From contig CBFHHV010000003.1 of the NCBI GenBank assembly GCA_965655775.1, positions 31,468 through 95,467 on the forward strand: 64,000 nt of DNA, in the 5' to 3' direction. The position numbers were made by a program, and so were the translations under genes. Position 1 is the stretch's first letter. Every line of letters begins with the position of its first letter. The notes beneath the pieces are model-generated. The model saw only the letters and a program-made list of their open reading frames with translations, had not been told where the DNA came from and did not search any database. Positions 8,369-17,842 of this stretch are shown one piece after another. This stretch comes from Marisimplicoccus sp965655775. GTDB taxonomy: Bacteria; Bacteroidota; Bacteroidia; Flavobacteriales; Flavobacteriaceae.

Positions 8369-10937
8369 CTATCTCTTCAGATCTAGATATTACGGAACTT
8401 ATGCCTTTTAAATTACTCCCTCCTCCAGTTGCATAGAAAGCCTGTCCACCCCCACTACCACTTATTAATGGTGATAGGTCTTTTATAATATTAGATGCAT
8501 TAATTCCTTTATTTTCAACTAAGTTTTTAGAGATAAAGCAAGAGATAAAAACCATACCGTTATTATTAGATAAAAGAACTATAAAAAGATTATCAATTTG
8601 GTCTGCCAAGCTAAAGCATAATTCTTTTATAGATCTTGGGTCTAAATTTACCTCATCTGCAAAAAAGTTTATATCACCCAGATTTTTAAATTTTTCTAAT
8701 ATTTCTATTTTAGCTTCTTGAACCTTAGCTTTATTTTGGATTTCTAATTCCTTTTTTAATTCTCTATTTGCTTTTTCTTTGGCAGCTTTTTCTTTGGAAT
8801 CTTTCTTTTTTTGTATCTCTGCTATAATGATTTTTTCATTACATGTTGCCGTAATTCTTCTAATTCCAAAAGCTTGTGAACCCTCTGAGATAACACTAAA
8901 TGTCTTTAATTTACTTGTGTTTTCAACATGAGTTCCTCCGCATAATTCATACGATTCATTAAATTTTACCGTTCTTACCTTATCTTCATATTTCTCTGTA
9001 AACAAACCGATTGCACCATTTTTTATTGCTGTGTCATAATCCTCTTCTCTATTCTCAATAAGAGGAATTGAATCTTTTATCCTATCATTTACAAAACCAT
9101 TTATAGAATCTATATCGTTTTCAGAAAGTTTAGATGGATGTGAGAAATCAAATCTTAACATATCCTCTGATATCATTGAACCTCTTTGTTCCACATGACT
9201 TCCTAGTATTTTTCTAAGCGCTTGATGCAATAAATGTGTACTAGTGTGATTTGATTCAATCAATGATCTTCTATCATTATTAACTTTCAGTTTTACTTTA
9301 GATTTTAAATCCGAAGGTAATCTGGTTGTTAAATGTATTATGTCACCAGTATCTTTAAATGTATCAATAACCGGTATTTCATCACCTAAAGATATAATTT
9401 CACCAGTGTCGCCAATTTGGCCTCCACCCTCAGCATAGAATGTTGTAGTATCTGTTACAATATGATAATTTATTTTACCATCCTTTGATTTAGCTTCTCT
9501 GTATTTATATATATTACCTTCAACTTCAAGGAGATCATAACCCATGAAAACACTACTATTGATATTATTATTGATTATAACCCATTCTGATAACTCATCA
9601 TTCTTTTTTAGCTTTGATCTATTTTTTTGGATTTTCATATTCTCATTGAATCCCTCAATATCTACTTTGAAAGATTTTTCACATGCTATTAAAGATGTCA
9701 AATCTATTGGGAAACCAAAAGTATCATATAACTTAAATGCATCATCACCTTTTATAAGTTTATCATTAGGTCCAGAATCTATTAACTCATTAATTAGATT
9801 AAGCCCTTGATTTAATGTCTTGAGAAAACCTTCCTCCTCATCATTTATAATTGACTTGATAAAATCTTTCTGAGTAATAATATTTGGATAAAGAATAGAA
9901 TATTTATCCTCTATAATATCAACTAATTCATGTATAAATGGTCTTTGGATATCAAGGTTTGTATAGCCATATCTAATTGCTCTTCTAAGAATTCTTCGTA
10001 TCACATAACCAGGACCCGTATTACTTGGAATTTGTCCATCTAAGATTGTGAATACAATAGCTCTAAGATGATCAGATATTACCCTCATACCTATATCAAC
10101 TTTTTCATCTCCCGCTAAATATTTCTTTTTAGAAATATTTTCTATTTCTTTAATAATATCAGAAAACAGGTCAGTTTCGTATGTAGAGTTCTTCTTTTGA
10201 AGTGCCATACACAGTCTCTCGAGCCCCATACCAGTATCAACATATTGTTTGTCAAGTTTTTGAAGAGAACCGTCTTTCTTTCTATTAAATTGAATAAAGA
10301 CTAGATTCCATATCTCCAGAACTTGGGGGTGATCTTTGTTTACAAGTTCTGATCCTTTAATTTTCTTTTTTTCAGAGGGTGATCTCAGATCAACATGAAT
10401 TTCTGAACAAGGACCACAGGGTCCTATATCTCCCATTTCCCAGAAATTATCTTTCTTATTACCATTTATAATTTTGTCTTCAGAAAAATACTTTTTCCAT
10501 TCATTGAATGTGTCTTTATCATAATCCATTTTATCCTCTTTCGAACCTTCAAAAACAGATACATATAGATCTTCACTACTTAACCCATAGATATTTGTCA
10601 TAAGATCATATGACCATTCAATAATTTCTTTTTTAAAATAATCTCCAAAACTCCAATTACCGAGCATTTCAAAGAAGGTATGATGATAGGTATCGATTCC
10701 TACTTCTTCAAGATCATTATGCTTACCTGATACTCTTAAACATTTTTGAGAATTTGCTACTCTAGAAAATTTTGGATCTTGATCTCCAGTAAAAATATTT
10801 CTAAACTGATTCATCCCTGCGTTAGTAAACATCAAATGTTTATCTGTTTCATTGATTACAGAGGCTGATGGGATTATCTGATGCTGTTTATCTTTAAAGA
10901 ATTGGAAAAACTTTTCTCTAACAACAGATGAATTCAT
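8355..10937 (-). CDS. alaS: Alanyl-tRNA synthetase
   Basis: An 860-residue enzyme of normal length that charges tRNA-Ala. The class II catalytic domain is at the N-terminus (TNAGMNQFRNIF, HHTFFEMLGNWSFGDYF). The editing domain carries both zinc-binding signatures, HTSTHLLHQ and CGGTHVENT. A Lys/Glu-rich coiled coil follows, and then a C-Ala domain with the glycine-rich segment SGSGGGQAFYATGGG. The start ATG at 10937 faces the divergent M23 peptidase gene across 62 bases. Confidence 0.97.
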   Translation of the reverse strand: MNSSVVREKFFQFFKDKQHQIIPSASVINETDKHLMFTNAGMNQFRNIFTGDQDPKFSRVANSQKCLRVSGKHNDLEEVGIDTYHHTFFEMLGNWSFGDYFKKEIIEWSYDLMTNIYGLSSEDLYVSVFEGSKEDKMDYDKDTFNEWKKYFSEDKIINGNKKDNFWEMGDIGPCGPCSEIHVDLRSPSEKKKIKGSELVNKDHPQVLEIWNLVFIQFNRKKDGSLQKLDKQYVDTGMGLERLCMALQKKNSTYETDLFSDIIKEIENISKKKYLAGDEKVDIGMRVISDHLRAIVFTILDGQIPSNTGPGYVIRRILRRAIRYGYTNLDIQRPFIHELVDIIEDKYSILYPNIITQKDFIKSIINDEEEGFLKTLNQGLNLINELIDSGPNDKLIKGDDAFKLYDTFGFPIDLTSLIACEKSFKVDIEGFNENMKIQKNRSKLKKNDELSEWVIINNNINSSVFMGYDLLEVEGNIYKYREAKSKDGKINYHIVTDTTTFYAEGGGQIGDTGEIISLGDEIPVIDTFKDTGDIIHLTTRLPSDLKSKVKLKVNNDRRSLIESNHTSTHLLHQALRKILGSHVEQRGSMISEDMLRFDFSHPSKLSENDIDSINGFVNDRIKDSIPLIENREEDYDTAIKNGAIGLFTEKYEDKVRTVKFNESYELCGGTHVENTSKLKTFSVISEGSQAFGIRRITATCNEKIIIAEIQKKKDSKEKAAKEKANRELKKELEIQNKAKVQEAKIEILEKFKNLGDINFFADEVNLDPRSIKELCFSLADQIDNLFIVLLSNNNGMVFISCFISKNLVENKGINASNIIKDLSPLISGSGGGQAFYATGGGSNLKGISSVISRSEEIVNQI

Positions 10938-10943
10938 TTTTTT

Positions 10944-10951
10944 TATATTTG
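10944..10951 (+). promoter_or_regulatory. Possible -7 element for the M23 peptidase gene
   Basis: TATATTTG matches TAnnTTTG in the divergent alaS / M23 intergenic region. It would give a leader of about 40 bases before the ATG at 11000. No clear -33 element is seen. Confidence 0.35.
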
Positions 10952-10999
10952 TACTAGTTTCAAGCCTATTAAAGCGTTGAAATTACAACAAATTGATCT

Positions 11000-11977
11000 A
11001 TGTCCAAAACTAAATATTATTTTGATTCTGAGAATTTAGAGTTTGTTCCAATCAAAAGAACTTTTCTTCAACGTTTTTACAGACTATCATTATTTTTAAT
11101 TAGTTCAGTAATTATTGGATCTTTTATAACAATAATTCTTCTAAATACTGATTTCATTGATACTCCTAAAGAAATTGTTCAAGCAAGGGAAATAGATAAT
11201 TATGAATTACAGCTTAGAGTTTTAAATAAAAAACTAGATCAAGTTGAATCAACTCTAGCCAACATAGAAGACAGGGATAATAGTTTATACAGAGTTTATT
11301 TTGAGGCTAGTCCAATTCCTAAGGAACAAAGAAGAGCTGGATTTGGAGGAGTAAATAGGTATAATTATTTAGAAGGTTATGAGAGTTCCGATCTAATTGT
11401 TAACACTACTGAAAGAGTTGATATTCTAACAAAAGAACTAGTAATTCAATCAAAATCTTTAGATGAGATTGAACTTCTTGCAAAAAACAAAGAGTCACTA
11501 CTTACATCGATACCTAGTATTCAACCTGTTAATATGTCTGATTTAAAGAGGATGGCTTCAGGATATGGATATAGGATAGACCCATTTACAAAAATGAGAA
11601 CTATGCATTTTGGAATGGATTTTTCAGCTAAAACAGGCACTCCTATCTACGCAACAGGTGACGGTAAGGTTGTAAGGGCTGATAATAGAGCTGCTGGTTT
11701 CGGAAACCATGTTAGGATTAATCACGGATTTGGATATGAAAGCATTTATGCTCACATGAGTAAAATTACTGTAAAAAGAGGCTACATGGTTAAAAGAGGA
11801 GACCTAATCGGATATGTTGGAAACACTGGTAGATCTGTAGCTCCACATCTTCACTATGAGATAATTAAAGATGGTAAGAAAATAAATCCAATTAACTTCT
11901 ACTCTGGTAGTTTGTCTCCAGATGAATTTGAAGAATTAGTAAATCTTTCATCACAAGAGAATCAATCTCTTGACTAG
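11000..11977 (+). CDS. Membrane-anchored M23 (LytM) family metallopeptidase
   Basis: A 325-residue envelope endopeptidase or murein-hydrolase regulator. It has a cytoplasmic N-terminus, one membrane segment at about residues 29-49, a coiled coil at 62-95 and a C-terminal LytM domain. Zinc ligands of the family are visible as His203 and Asp207 (MHFGMD) and His285 in HLH, with His252 in IYAHM. The active site is therefore intact, unlike in EnvC/NlpD-type regulators. It is followed after three bases by the MerR-family gene, so the two are probably cotranscribed. This pairing is frequent in Bacteroidota. Confidence 0.92.
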   Translation: MSKTKYYFDSENLEFVPIKRTFLQRFYRLSLFLISSVIIGSFITIILLNTDFIDTPKEIVQAREIDNYELQLRVLNKKLDQVESTLANIEDRDNSLYRVYFEASPIPKEQRRAGFGGVNRYNYLEGYESSDLIVNTTERVDILTKELVIQSKSLDEIELLAKNKESLLTSIPSIQPVNMSDLKRMASGYGYRIDPFTKMRTMHFGMDFSAKTGTPIYATGDGKVVRADNRAAGFGNHVRINHGFGYESIYAHMSKITVKRGYMVKRGDLIGYVGNTGRSVAPHLHYEIIKDGKKINPINFYSGSLSPDEFEELVNLSSQENQSLD

Positions 11978-11980
11978 AAC

Positions 11981-12310
11981 ATGTTCGGAAACCTTCCAGA
12001 AAAAAAATATTATAGTATAAGTGAAGTTGCCACATACTTTGATGTAAACACGTCACTTCTAAGATTTTGGGAAAAAGAGTTCAAGCAGATAAAACCCTTG
12101 ATAAAACCATCTGGCATAAGAAAGTATACACAAGAAAATATTGAGACCATCTCCATTATCTATATAATGTTAAAAAAAGATGGGCTAACAATTCAGGGTG
12201 CAAAAAAGAAGCTTAATTCTAAAGATATTTCAGAATCTGAAAATCTGTTAATTTTAAAGAAGCTCAATAAAATCAAAGATGAGTTAAGGGAAATTAAAAA
12301 AAATCTATAA
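11981..12310 (+). CDS. MerR-family transcriptional regulator
   Basis: A 109-residue protein with an N-terminal winged helix at about 10-78. YYSISEVATYFDVNTSLLRFWEKEF is the typical MerR first helix-turn-helix, with RKYTQENIE in the wing. A short helical tail follows (about 85-109). There is no effector domain and no cysteine-rich metal site, so it is unlikely to be a metal sensor. It lies directly after the M23 peptidase gene, and its stop codon abuts the stop codon of convergent der. Its targets cannot be read from the sequence. Confidence 0.85.
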   Translation: MFGNLPEKKYYSISEVATYFDVNTSLLRFWEKEFKQIKPLIKPSGIRKYTQENIETISIIYIMLKKDGLTIQGAKKKLNSKDISESENLLILKKLNKIKDELREIKKNL

Positions 12311-13612
12311 TTATTTTTTTCTTAAAAATATATCAATTGGTACTCCAGAAAAATCATAGTTTTTTCTGATTTGATTTTCAAGAAACCTCTTGTATGGTTC
12401 CTTTATATATTGTGGTAAGTTACAGTAAAAAGCAAACTGTGGATACTTTGTAGGTAGTTGTCTACAAAATTTAATTTTAACATATTTTCCTTTAGTACTT
12501 GGAGGAGGTTTTTGCTCAATAATCGGTAATATTAAATCATTGAGCTTCTTTGTTGGTATTTTATAATTTCTTCTTTCATTAACTTCCATTGCAATCTTAA
12601 TTGCGTCAAAGATTCTTTGTTTTGTAAGTGCAGAGATAAATACAACCGGGACATCAACAAAGGGAGATATTTTTGAGGTTATCTCTTCTTCAATTTGTTT
12701 AGAAGTTAAATGATCTTTACTAACTGTATCCCACTTATTCACTAGAATTACAACTCCTTTTTTGTTTTTAACTGCAAGCCAAAATATATTTTGAACTTGA
12801 GAGTCAAATCCTCTCTCTACATCAAAAATAACTAAACAAGTATCTGAATTCTCAATAGCTCTTATTGATCTCAAGATTGAATAAAATTCAATATCCTCTG
12901 AAACTTTAGTTTTTCTCCTTATTCCTGCAGTATCAATTAATTCAAATTCGAAACCAAATTGATTATATCTAGTATACAGGCTATCTCGAGTTGTTCCTGC
13001 CACATCAGTTACAATAAATCTATCTTTACCAATAAGAGAATTAATAAATGATGACTTTCCAGCATTAGGTCTTCCAACAACTGCAAACTTTGGCACATCA
13101 GAAACAATTAAATCCTCTTTGGGAAGTTTTTGTGCAAGTAAATCCAGAAATTCACCTGTTCCAGATCCATTAATAGATGATAGACAGAATAAATTTTCAA
13201 AACCCAATGAATAAAATTCATTAGAGTCGTCAATCAATTTAGAATTATCGACTTTGTTTACTAAAAGCAAAGTTTCTTTTGAAGACTTGTGAAGCAAATC
13301 TGCTATAGACTGATCAACGCCTGTGAGACCATCTTTTACATCAACTAAGAATAGGATTACATCAGCCTCATCAATTGCTAAAATTACTTGCTTATCAATT
13401 TCTTTTTGAAAAACATCATCACTAGCAGGAAGATATCCTCCAGTATCAATAACACTAAACTCAACACCGTTCCAATCAGATTTTCCATAATGTCTATCTC
13501 TAGTCACACCACTGACCTCATCAACAATTGCTTCTTTCCTTTCAATTAGCCTATTGAAAAGAGTTGATTTTCCGACATTAGGTCTCCCAACTATTGCTAC
13601 AATTCCACTCAT
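12311..13612 (-). CDS. der: Ribosome-associated GTPase Der (EngA)
   Basis: An essential GTPase for 50S subunit maturation. The 433-residue protein has two tandem G domains, each with its P-loop (GRPNVGKST at 8-16 and GRPNAGKSS near 182), NKVD and NKWD base-specificity motifs, and a C-terminal KH-like domain. Length and order are typical. The start ATG abuts the stop of upstream era with no spacing, so the two ribosome-assembly GTPases form one operon (era-der). Confidence 0.97.
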   Translation of the reverse strand: MSGIVAIVGRPNVGKSTLFNRLIERKEAIVDEVSGVTRDRHYGKSDWNGVEFSVIDTGGYLPASDDVFQKEIDKQVILAIDEADVILFLVDVKDGLTGVDQSIADLLHKSSKETLLLVNKVDNSKLIDDSNEFYSLGFENLFCLSSINGSGTGEFLDLLAQKLPKEDLIVSDVPKFAVVGRPNAGKSSFINSLIGKDRFIVTDVAGTTRDSLYTRYNQFGFEFELIDTAGIRRKTKVSEDIEFYSILRSIRAIENSDTCLVIFDVERGFDSQVQNIFWLAVKNKKGVVILVNKWDTVSKDHLTSKQIEEEITSKISPFVDVPVVFISALTKQRIFDAIKIAMEVNERRNYKIPTKKLNDLILPIIEQKPPPSTKGKYVKIKFCRQLPTKYPQFAFYCNLPQYIKEPYKRFLENQIRKNYDFSGVPIDIFLRKK

Positions 13613-14500
13613 TTAATTATATCCAAATTTTTTTAGAGAAGAGGCATCATTTCTCCAGTTCTTTTTTACTTTGATAAATACTTCTAAAAATATTTTCTTT
13701 CCAAAGAATTTCTCAAGATTATTTCTTGCCTTTGTTGCAACTCTCTTTAATGCAGATCCTTTATGACCTATCAAAATTCCTTTTTGTGACTCTCTTTCTA
13801 CTAGAATTAAAGATCTGATTTTGATAATTTTTGGTGATTCCTTAAAGTCTTCAGTAATTACCTCAACAGAGTATGGAACCTCTTTGTCATAATGAATTAG
13901 AATTTGTTCTCTTATAGACTCATTTACAAAGAATCTCTCAGGTCTGTCTGTAAATTGATCTTTAGGAAAAAATGGAGGGGATAAAGGAAGTTTTTCTTTA
14001 AAAATTTCAATTAATTCATCAACAAAGAATCCTTCAATTGCAGATACAGGATAAATATCTATATCTGGAAAAATTGATTTCCAATGAGATATTGAATCCT
14101 CTAACTCTTGTTGACTAGAAAGATCAATTTTATTAATCAATAAAATTATTGGAATTTCAAAGGAGTTTAATTTTTTGACTAAAGACTCATCAAATGATTC
14201 TTTATTTCCAACTTCTTCAACAATTACCAAAAAATCAGAGTCTATTAAAGTTTCTTTAATAAACTTCATCATTGCCTCTTGGAGCTTATAACTAGGGTCT
14301 AATATTCCTGGAGTGTCGGACAAAACAATTTGATAATCATCTTCATTTATTATCCCCCTAATTCTGTGACGAGTAGTTTGAGCCTTAGATGTTATAATAG
14401 ACAGTTTCTCTTTCATTAAAGAGTTTATCAAAGTTGATTTACCAACATTTGGTCTACCAATTATTGAAACAAATCCAGCTTTATGTTTATTATTAGACAT
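13613..14500 (-). CDS. era: GTPase Era
   Basis: Era binds 16S rRNA and helps 30S assembly. Its G domain has the P-loop GRPNVGKST near residues 15-23, DTPG at G3 and NKID at G4. The C-terminal KH domain contains GILIGHKGSALKRV. Length (295) is normal. It is the first gene of the era-der operon, with a TATCTTTG promoter element at 14506-14513, six bases before the ATG, so the transcript is probably leaderless. It is divergent from initiator tRNA-Met. Confidence 0.97.
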   Translation of the reverse strand: MSNNKHKAGFVSIIGRPNVGKSTLINSLMKEKLSIITSKAQTTRHRIRGIINEDDYQIVLSDTPGILDPSYKLQEAMMKFIKETLIDSDFLVIVEEVGNKESFDESLVKKLNSFEIPIILLINKIDLSSQQELEDSISHWKSIFPDIDIYPVSAIEGFFVDELIEIFKEKLPLSPPFFPKDQFTDRPERFFVNESIREQILIHYDKEVPYSVEVITEDFKESPKIIKIRSLILVERESQKGILIGHKGSALKRVATKARNNLEKFFGKKIFLEVFIKVKKNWRNDASSLKKFGYN

Positions 14501-14505
14501 TTCGG

Positions 14506-14513
14506 CAAAGATA
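14506..14513 (-). promoter_or_regulatory. -7 element for era-der
   Basis: The minus strand reads TATCTTTG, an exact TAnnTTTG match ending six bases before the era ATG at 14500. This predicts a leaderless or very short-leader transcript. Confidence 0.5.
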
Positions 14514-14557
14514 ACTACTTAAATTCAATGCTTTAAACCTAAGTAATGAAAGTTTAC

Positions 14558-14565
14558 TATATTTG
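14558..14565 (+). promoter_or_regulatory. -7 element for initiator tRNA-Met
   Basis: TATATTTG matches TAnnTTTG and ends 10 bases before the first base of the tRNA. The same octamer stands 12 bases before tRNA-Phe at 62779, which strengthens both calls. Confidence 0.55.
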
Positions 14566-14575
14566 CACTTCAACT

Positions 14576-14648
<73 letters not shown>

Positions 14649-14660
14649 CTAAAACAATAA

Positions 14661-14697
14661 AACGGTTATACTATTATAGTGTAACCGTTTTTTTTAT
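14661..14697 (+). terminator. Rho-independent terminator after tRNA-Met
   Basis: A 12-bp stem, AACGGTTATACT paired with AGTGTAACCGTT through one G-T wobble, has a five-base loop and is followed by a run of T. It ends the tRNA transcript just before the next gene at 14708. Confidence 0.88.
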
Positions 14698-14707
14698 TTT
14701 TATATAA

Positions 14708-15850
14708 ATGGAAATCATTACTAATCCAATTTATGTATTATCCATATTATGTTTTATGGTTATTCTATCCGTCTATGCTGGAAAGACTAAAATTGGAAAG
14801 CAGCTTGGAGGAGCTGCTCTTTTAGTAATACTATTTACTGCCGTTGTAGCTAATTTTAAGTTTATTCCTTCTGCATCTAACAGTATTGAGCTTTACGATT
14901 TCATTTTTAAATATATAGCCCCTATCTCTATTTTTTATTTATTATTAAATGTAAATATTACATCGATAAAGAAAGCAGGACTTCCTATGGTTGGGTTGTT
15001 TGTTCTTGGATCAATTGCAACAACAATCGGTATTCTTATCTCATGGTTTTTGTTATCCCCACAGGAAATTCTAGGAGATAACGGTAAAATAATTGCTGGA
15101 ATGTTAACTGGTACATATACTGGTGGAAGTGTAAATTTTAATGCAATTGCTCTTGAATATGGGTTTCAAAAGAAAGGTTTTCTTTATGCTGGAACAATCG
15201 CAGTTGATAATGTTGTTACAGCAATATGGATTATGGTTACACTAGCTATTCCAATGTTTTTAAATAAAATATGGAATTCAAATGTAAAGCTGAACACGAA
15301 AGTAAACTTAAATACTGAAAAGGTTGATAATGATAAAATAGACTCTAAATCCCTAGCATGGTTAATCTTTTTGGGAATAGGGGTATACTACATATCCGAT
15401 ATAATTTCAGAGAATTTTATTAAAGTACCTTCTATTCTTATTCTGACGACTATTGGTATACTCTTAGCACAAACAAAGTTTATCTCTAAAATGAAAGGAA
15501 GCCAGACATTAGGTTTATATCTGGTCTATCTTTTTCTTGCTGTTATTGGTGCTTATTGTGAATTAAGCGCAGTTAGTCAACTTCAAGAAGTAGGAGCCAC
15601 ACTACTTATTTTTACATCTCTTGCTGTATTGATTCATGGGCTAGTTTTCATTTTTATTGGAGGTCTATTTTATCGTGACTGGGAAATGATTTCAATTGCA
15701 AGTCAGGCAAATATTGGTGGAGGTGCCTCTGCAATTGCACTTGCAGAATCATTTGATAGAAAAGAACTAATACTTCCCGCTATTTTAGTTGGAAGTCTAG
15801 GAAATGCTTTAGGAACTTATCTAGGATTTTTAGTAGTTTATATTCTTTAG
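14708..15850 (+). CDS. DUF819-family integral membrane protein
   Basis: A 380-residue polytopic protein with about 10-11 hydrophobic segments. It belongs to the DUF819 (YjcL-like) family by the conserved blocks TGTYTGGSVNFNAIA, KGFLYAGTIAVDNVV and, near the C-terminus, ASQANIGGGASAIALAES and GSLGNALGTYLG. The inverted-repeat pattern of Gly-rich re-entrant motifs suggests a secondary transporter, but no substrate is established for this family as far as I know. Its stop interlocks with the stop of the convergent SGNH lipoprotein (four-base overlap). A promoter is not obvious between the terminator and the ATG. Confidence 0.88.
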   Translation: MEIITNPIYVLSILCFMVILSVYAGKTKIGKQLGGAALLVILFTAVVANFKFIPSASNSIELYDFIFKYIAPISIFYLLLNVNITSIKKAGLPMVGLFVLGSIATTIGILISWFLLSPQEILGDNGKIIAGMLTGTYTGGSVNFNAIALEYGFQKKGFLYAGTIAVDNVVTAIWIMVTLAIPMFLNKIWNSNVKLNTKVNLNTEKVDNDKIDSKSLAWLIFLGIGVYYISDIISENFIKVPSILILTTIGILLAQTKFISKMKGSQTLGLYLVYLFLAVIGAYCELSAVSQLQEVGATLLIFTSLAVLIHGLVFIFIGGLFYRDWEMISIASQANIGGGASAIALAESFDRKELILPAILVGSLGNALGTYLGFLVVYIL

Positions 15851-16629
15851 AAAATTACTTCATCTGAAATTTGTTGGAGAAAGGTTAAAACCTCATCTTC
15901 TACTATACTGTAGTAAATGTCTACTCCTTTATTATCAATCCCTTTATATCTTTTAGATAAATTTAAAGAAGACTCAGCACTTAAGTGAGAAAAAATTATA
16001 CAACTTGCTAGGTATGAACCGTTTGGGTTTGGATGTTTATCATCCTCCATAAGTAAGTTAAACTGAGGATATTTATTTTGAAATAATTTAAATGCCCTAC
16101 CAACAGGAATAATTTTGGCAGTGGTTCCTTCAATTATCTGTTTAATACTCTCCTCAATTGGATACTCCTCATTATTAGTATTAAATTGCTCCATTGAGGG
16201 ATACATCCATGTTGAGAAGAAATGAATTTGTGTAGAATCAGGAATTAATGAGGTAATTTCACCAAAGTAAAATTCAGAATTACCATTTGCATTTGTTAGG
16301 ATATTAGTACTATGCTCCTGAATAATTACGTGATCGAATGTCTCGCTCTCTAAAATAGATTTTAAGTCTGGATTATTCCAAAGGATTTTTAGTGTTGCTG
16401 ATGGTACAGTAAAATGTGTAATGTCCCAATTTAAGCCTCTTTCAATAGACATTCTTTCTACTTGAGATGGAAGATTCCAATAAAATGTAAAACTATTTCC
16501 AATAAAGAGTATTTTTTCATTTATTGTTGTAAATGGAAAAGCCTCCGATTCATCTGGAGCAGATTCTGAAGCATTGGAGTTACATGAGATGAAAATTAGT
16601 AATGCTAGATATTTTAAATTCCTAAGCAT
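15847..16629 (-). CDS. SGNH-hydrolase-like lipoprotein
   Basis: I start this at the ATG at 16629, which gives a clean lipoprotein signal (MLRNLKYLALLIFISC, Cys16). Extending to 16659 would require a TTG codon abutting the previous gene. The 260-residue product carries the SGNH/GDSL block I motif FIGNSFT with nucleophile Ser46. Near the C-terminus, DDKHPNPNGSYLAS supplies the Asp-x-x-His pair. These enzymes are mostly esterases or deacetylases of carbohydrates and lipids. It follows the other SGNH gene by 30 bases on the same strand, so they are probably coexpressed. The substrate is unknown. Confidence 0.78.
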   Translation of the reverse strand: MLRNLKYLALLIFISCNSNASESAPDESEAFPFTTINEKILFIGNSFTFYWNLPSQVERMSIERGLNWDITHFTVPSATLKILWNNPDLKSILESETFDHVIIQEHSTNILTNANGNSEFYFGEITSLIPDSTQIHFFSTWMYPSMEQFNTNNEEYPIEESIKQIIEGTTAKIIPVGRAFKLFQNKYPQFNLLMEDDKHPNPNGSYLASCIIFSHLSAESSLNLSKRYKGIDNKGVDIYYSIVEDEVLTFLQQISDEVIF

Positions 16630-16659
16630 AAAATAAAGATAATAAACTTTAGATAGCAA

Positions 16660-17772
16660 TTAGTCGCTTAACAAATTATACTCTTTGAATTTTTCAATTA
16701 AAAATGAAGAATATCTGATAAAACCTAGATCTGTAAAATGAACTGCGTCAACAGTTCCCTCGAAATCATTTCCCAAAGCTTTCTCACTGTCAAGGTATAT
16801 TATATTTTCATATCCATTATCAACCATTTTTTTATATTCATTTTTTAATGCGTTATTCATCTGAATTGTTCCCCTAACCGCATTTTTGTCTAGTGCACTT
16901 ATAGGAGAAGTAAATAAGTCAACTAAAATTATAGGAGTATTTGGATTTTGACTCCTAATTTCATTAACTAATGGAATTGTATTTCTTGTTACTAAATCAG
17001 GAGGATACATATTGGGCATGCACTCAATAACATAAAAAGCAGGATCTGATTTTGATATTAATTTAGATATAGGTTGTTCCATTCTTCCATTACCATTAAA
17101 ACCAAAATTAATAACATTACGATCAAGTTTTCTCGATATTATGTTAGTATGAGCCATTCCTGGTCTTGATGCACATGCACCTTGAGTTATACTAGTTCCA
17201 TAAAATATTATAGGTTTTTTCTCATTCTTTTTAGGTTTCTGGATGAAGCTAGAACTATCTATCCCAATTTCAATATTTTTTATACCATCATATAATGGAA
17301 GAAATATTTTATATTCTCTTAGCTCATTATCCATATTGTCAATAAGTCTATATTCATTATTGAAGCCTGCTGGACGACCAGTATTAACATATTGCCATTT
17401 ATTATTGTTTTTAAAATACAGATCAATTCCTTTTATTCCCGTATCAGGCATATGATCCATGCTAAAATTGTTTAGTAGTTCCCATTTAGCTGTTATTACA
17501 GATGAATTGGATAGGAACCTTATAGATAGTCCTGCTGAATTTTTTGATAAATCCCAAACAGGCTCTCGAACAAGGTCTTTATAAGAAGCAGGCAACCTAT
17601 CATATTTATTATCTTTTAATGAATCTGCAATATTAGTTCCTTCTAACAGAAACGAGTCTTCACCAAAATACTGTATACCATCAAACTCAGATGAGTATAA
17701 TATATTAGTTGACGTGTTTTGCTGACAAGCAATTATAAAAATTGATAATAGACAAAAAAATATCCTTTTCAC
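16660..17772 (-). CDS. SGNH/GDSL hydrolase lipoprotein with N-terminal beta domain
   Basis: The only usable start is a GTG at 17772, since a stop lies five codons upstream. It begins a lipoprotein signal with lipobox FIIAC (Cys16). Residues about 25-180 form a beta-rich N-terminal domain, as in two-domain acetyl-xylan-esterase-like SGNH proteins. The catalytic domain follows, with GTSITQG (Ser194), FGFNGNGR and the Asp342/His345 pair in DAVHFTDLGF. It probably removes an ester or acetyl group from an exported or outer-membrane-bound substrate. It lies 70 bases after the chimeric gene at 17843-18349, in the SusCD-led block. Confidence 0.85.
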   Translation of the reverse strand: MKRIFFCLLSIFIIACQQNTSTNILYSSEFDGIQYFGEDSFLLEGTNIADSLKDNKYDRLPASYKDLVREPVWDLSKNSAGLSIRFLSNSSVITAKWELLNNFSMDHMPDTGIKGIDLYFKNNNKWQYVNTGRPAGFNNEYRLIDNMDNELREYKIFLPLYDGIKNIEIGIDSSSFIQKPKKNEKKPIIFYGTSITQGACASRPGMAHTNIISRKLDRNVINFGFNGNGRMEQPISKLISKSDPAFYVIECMPNMYPPDLVTRNTIPLVNEIRSQNPNTPIILVDLFTSPISALDKNAVRGTIQMNNALKNEYKKMVDNGYENIIYLDSEKALGNDFEGTVDAVHFTDLGFIRYSSFLIEKFKEYNLLSD

Positions 17773-17842
17773 TTTATTTTCAATTTAACTAAATAGTATA
17801 AGTTATTTAAATTAATAGTGATTACAAGAACATTTATATAAT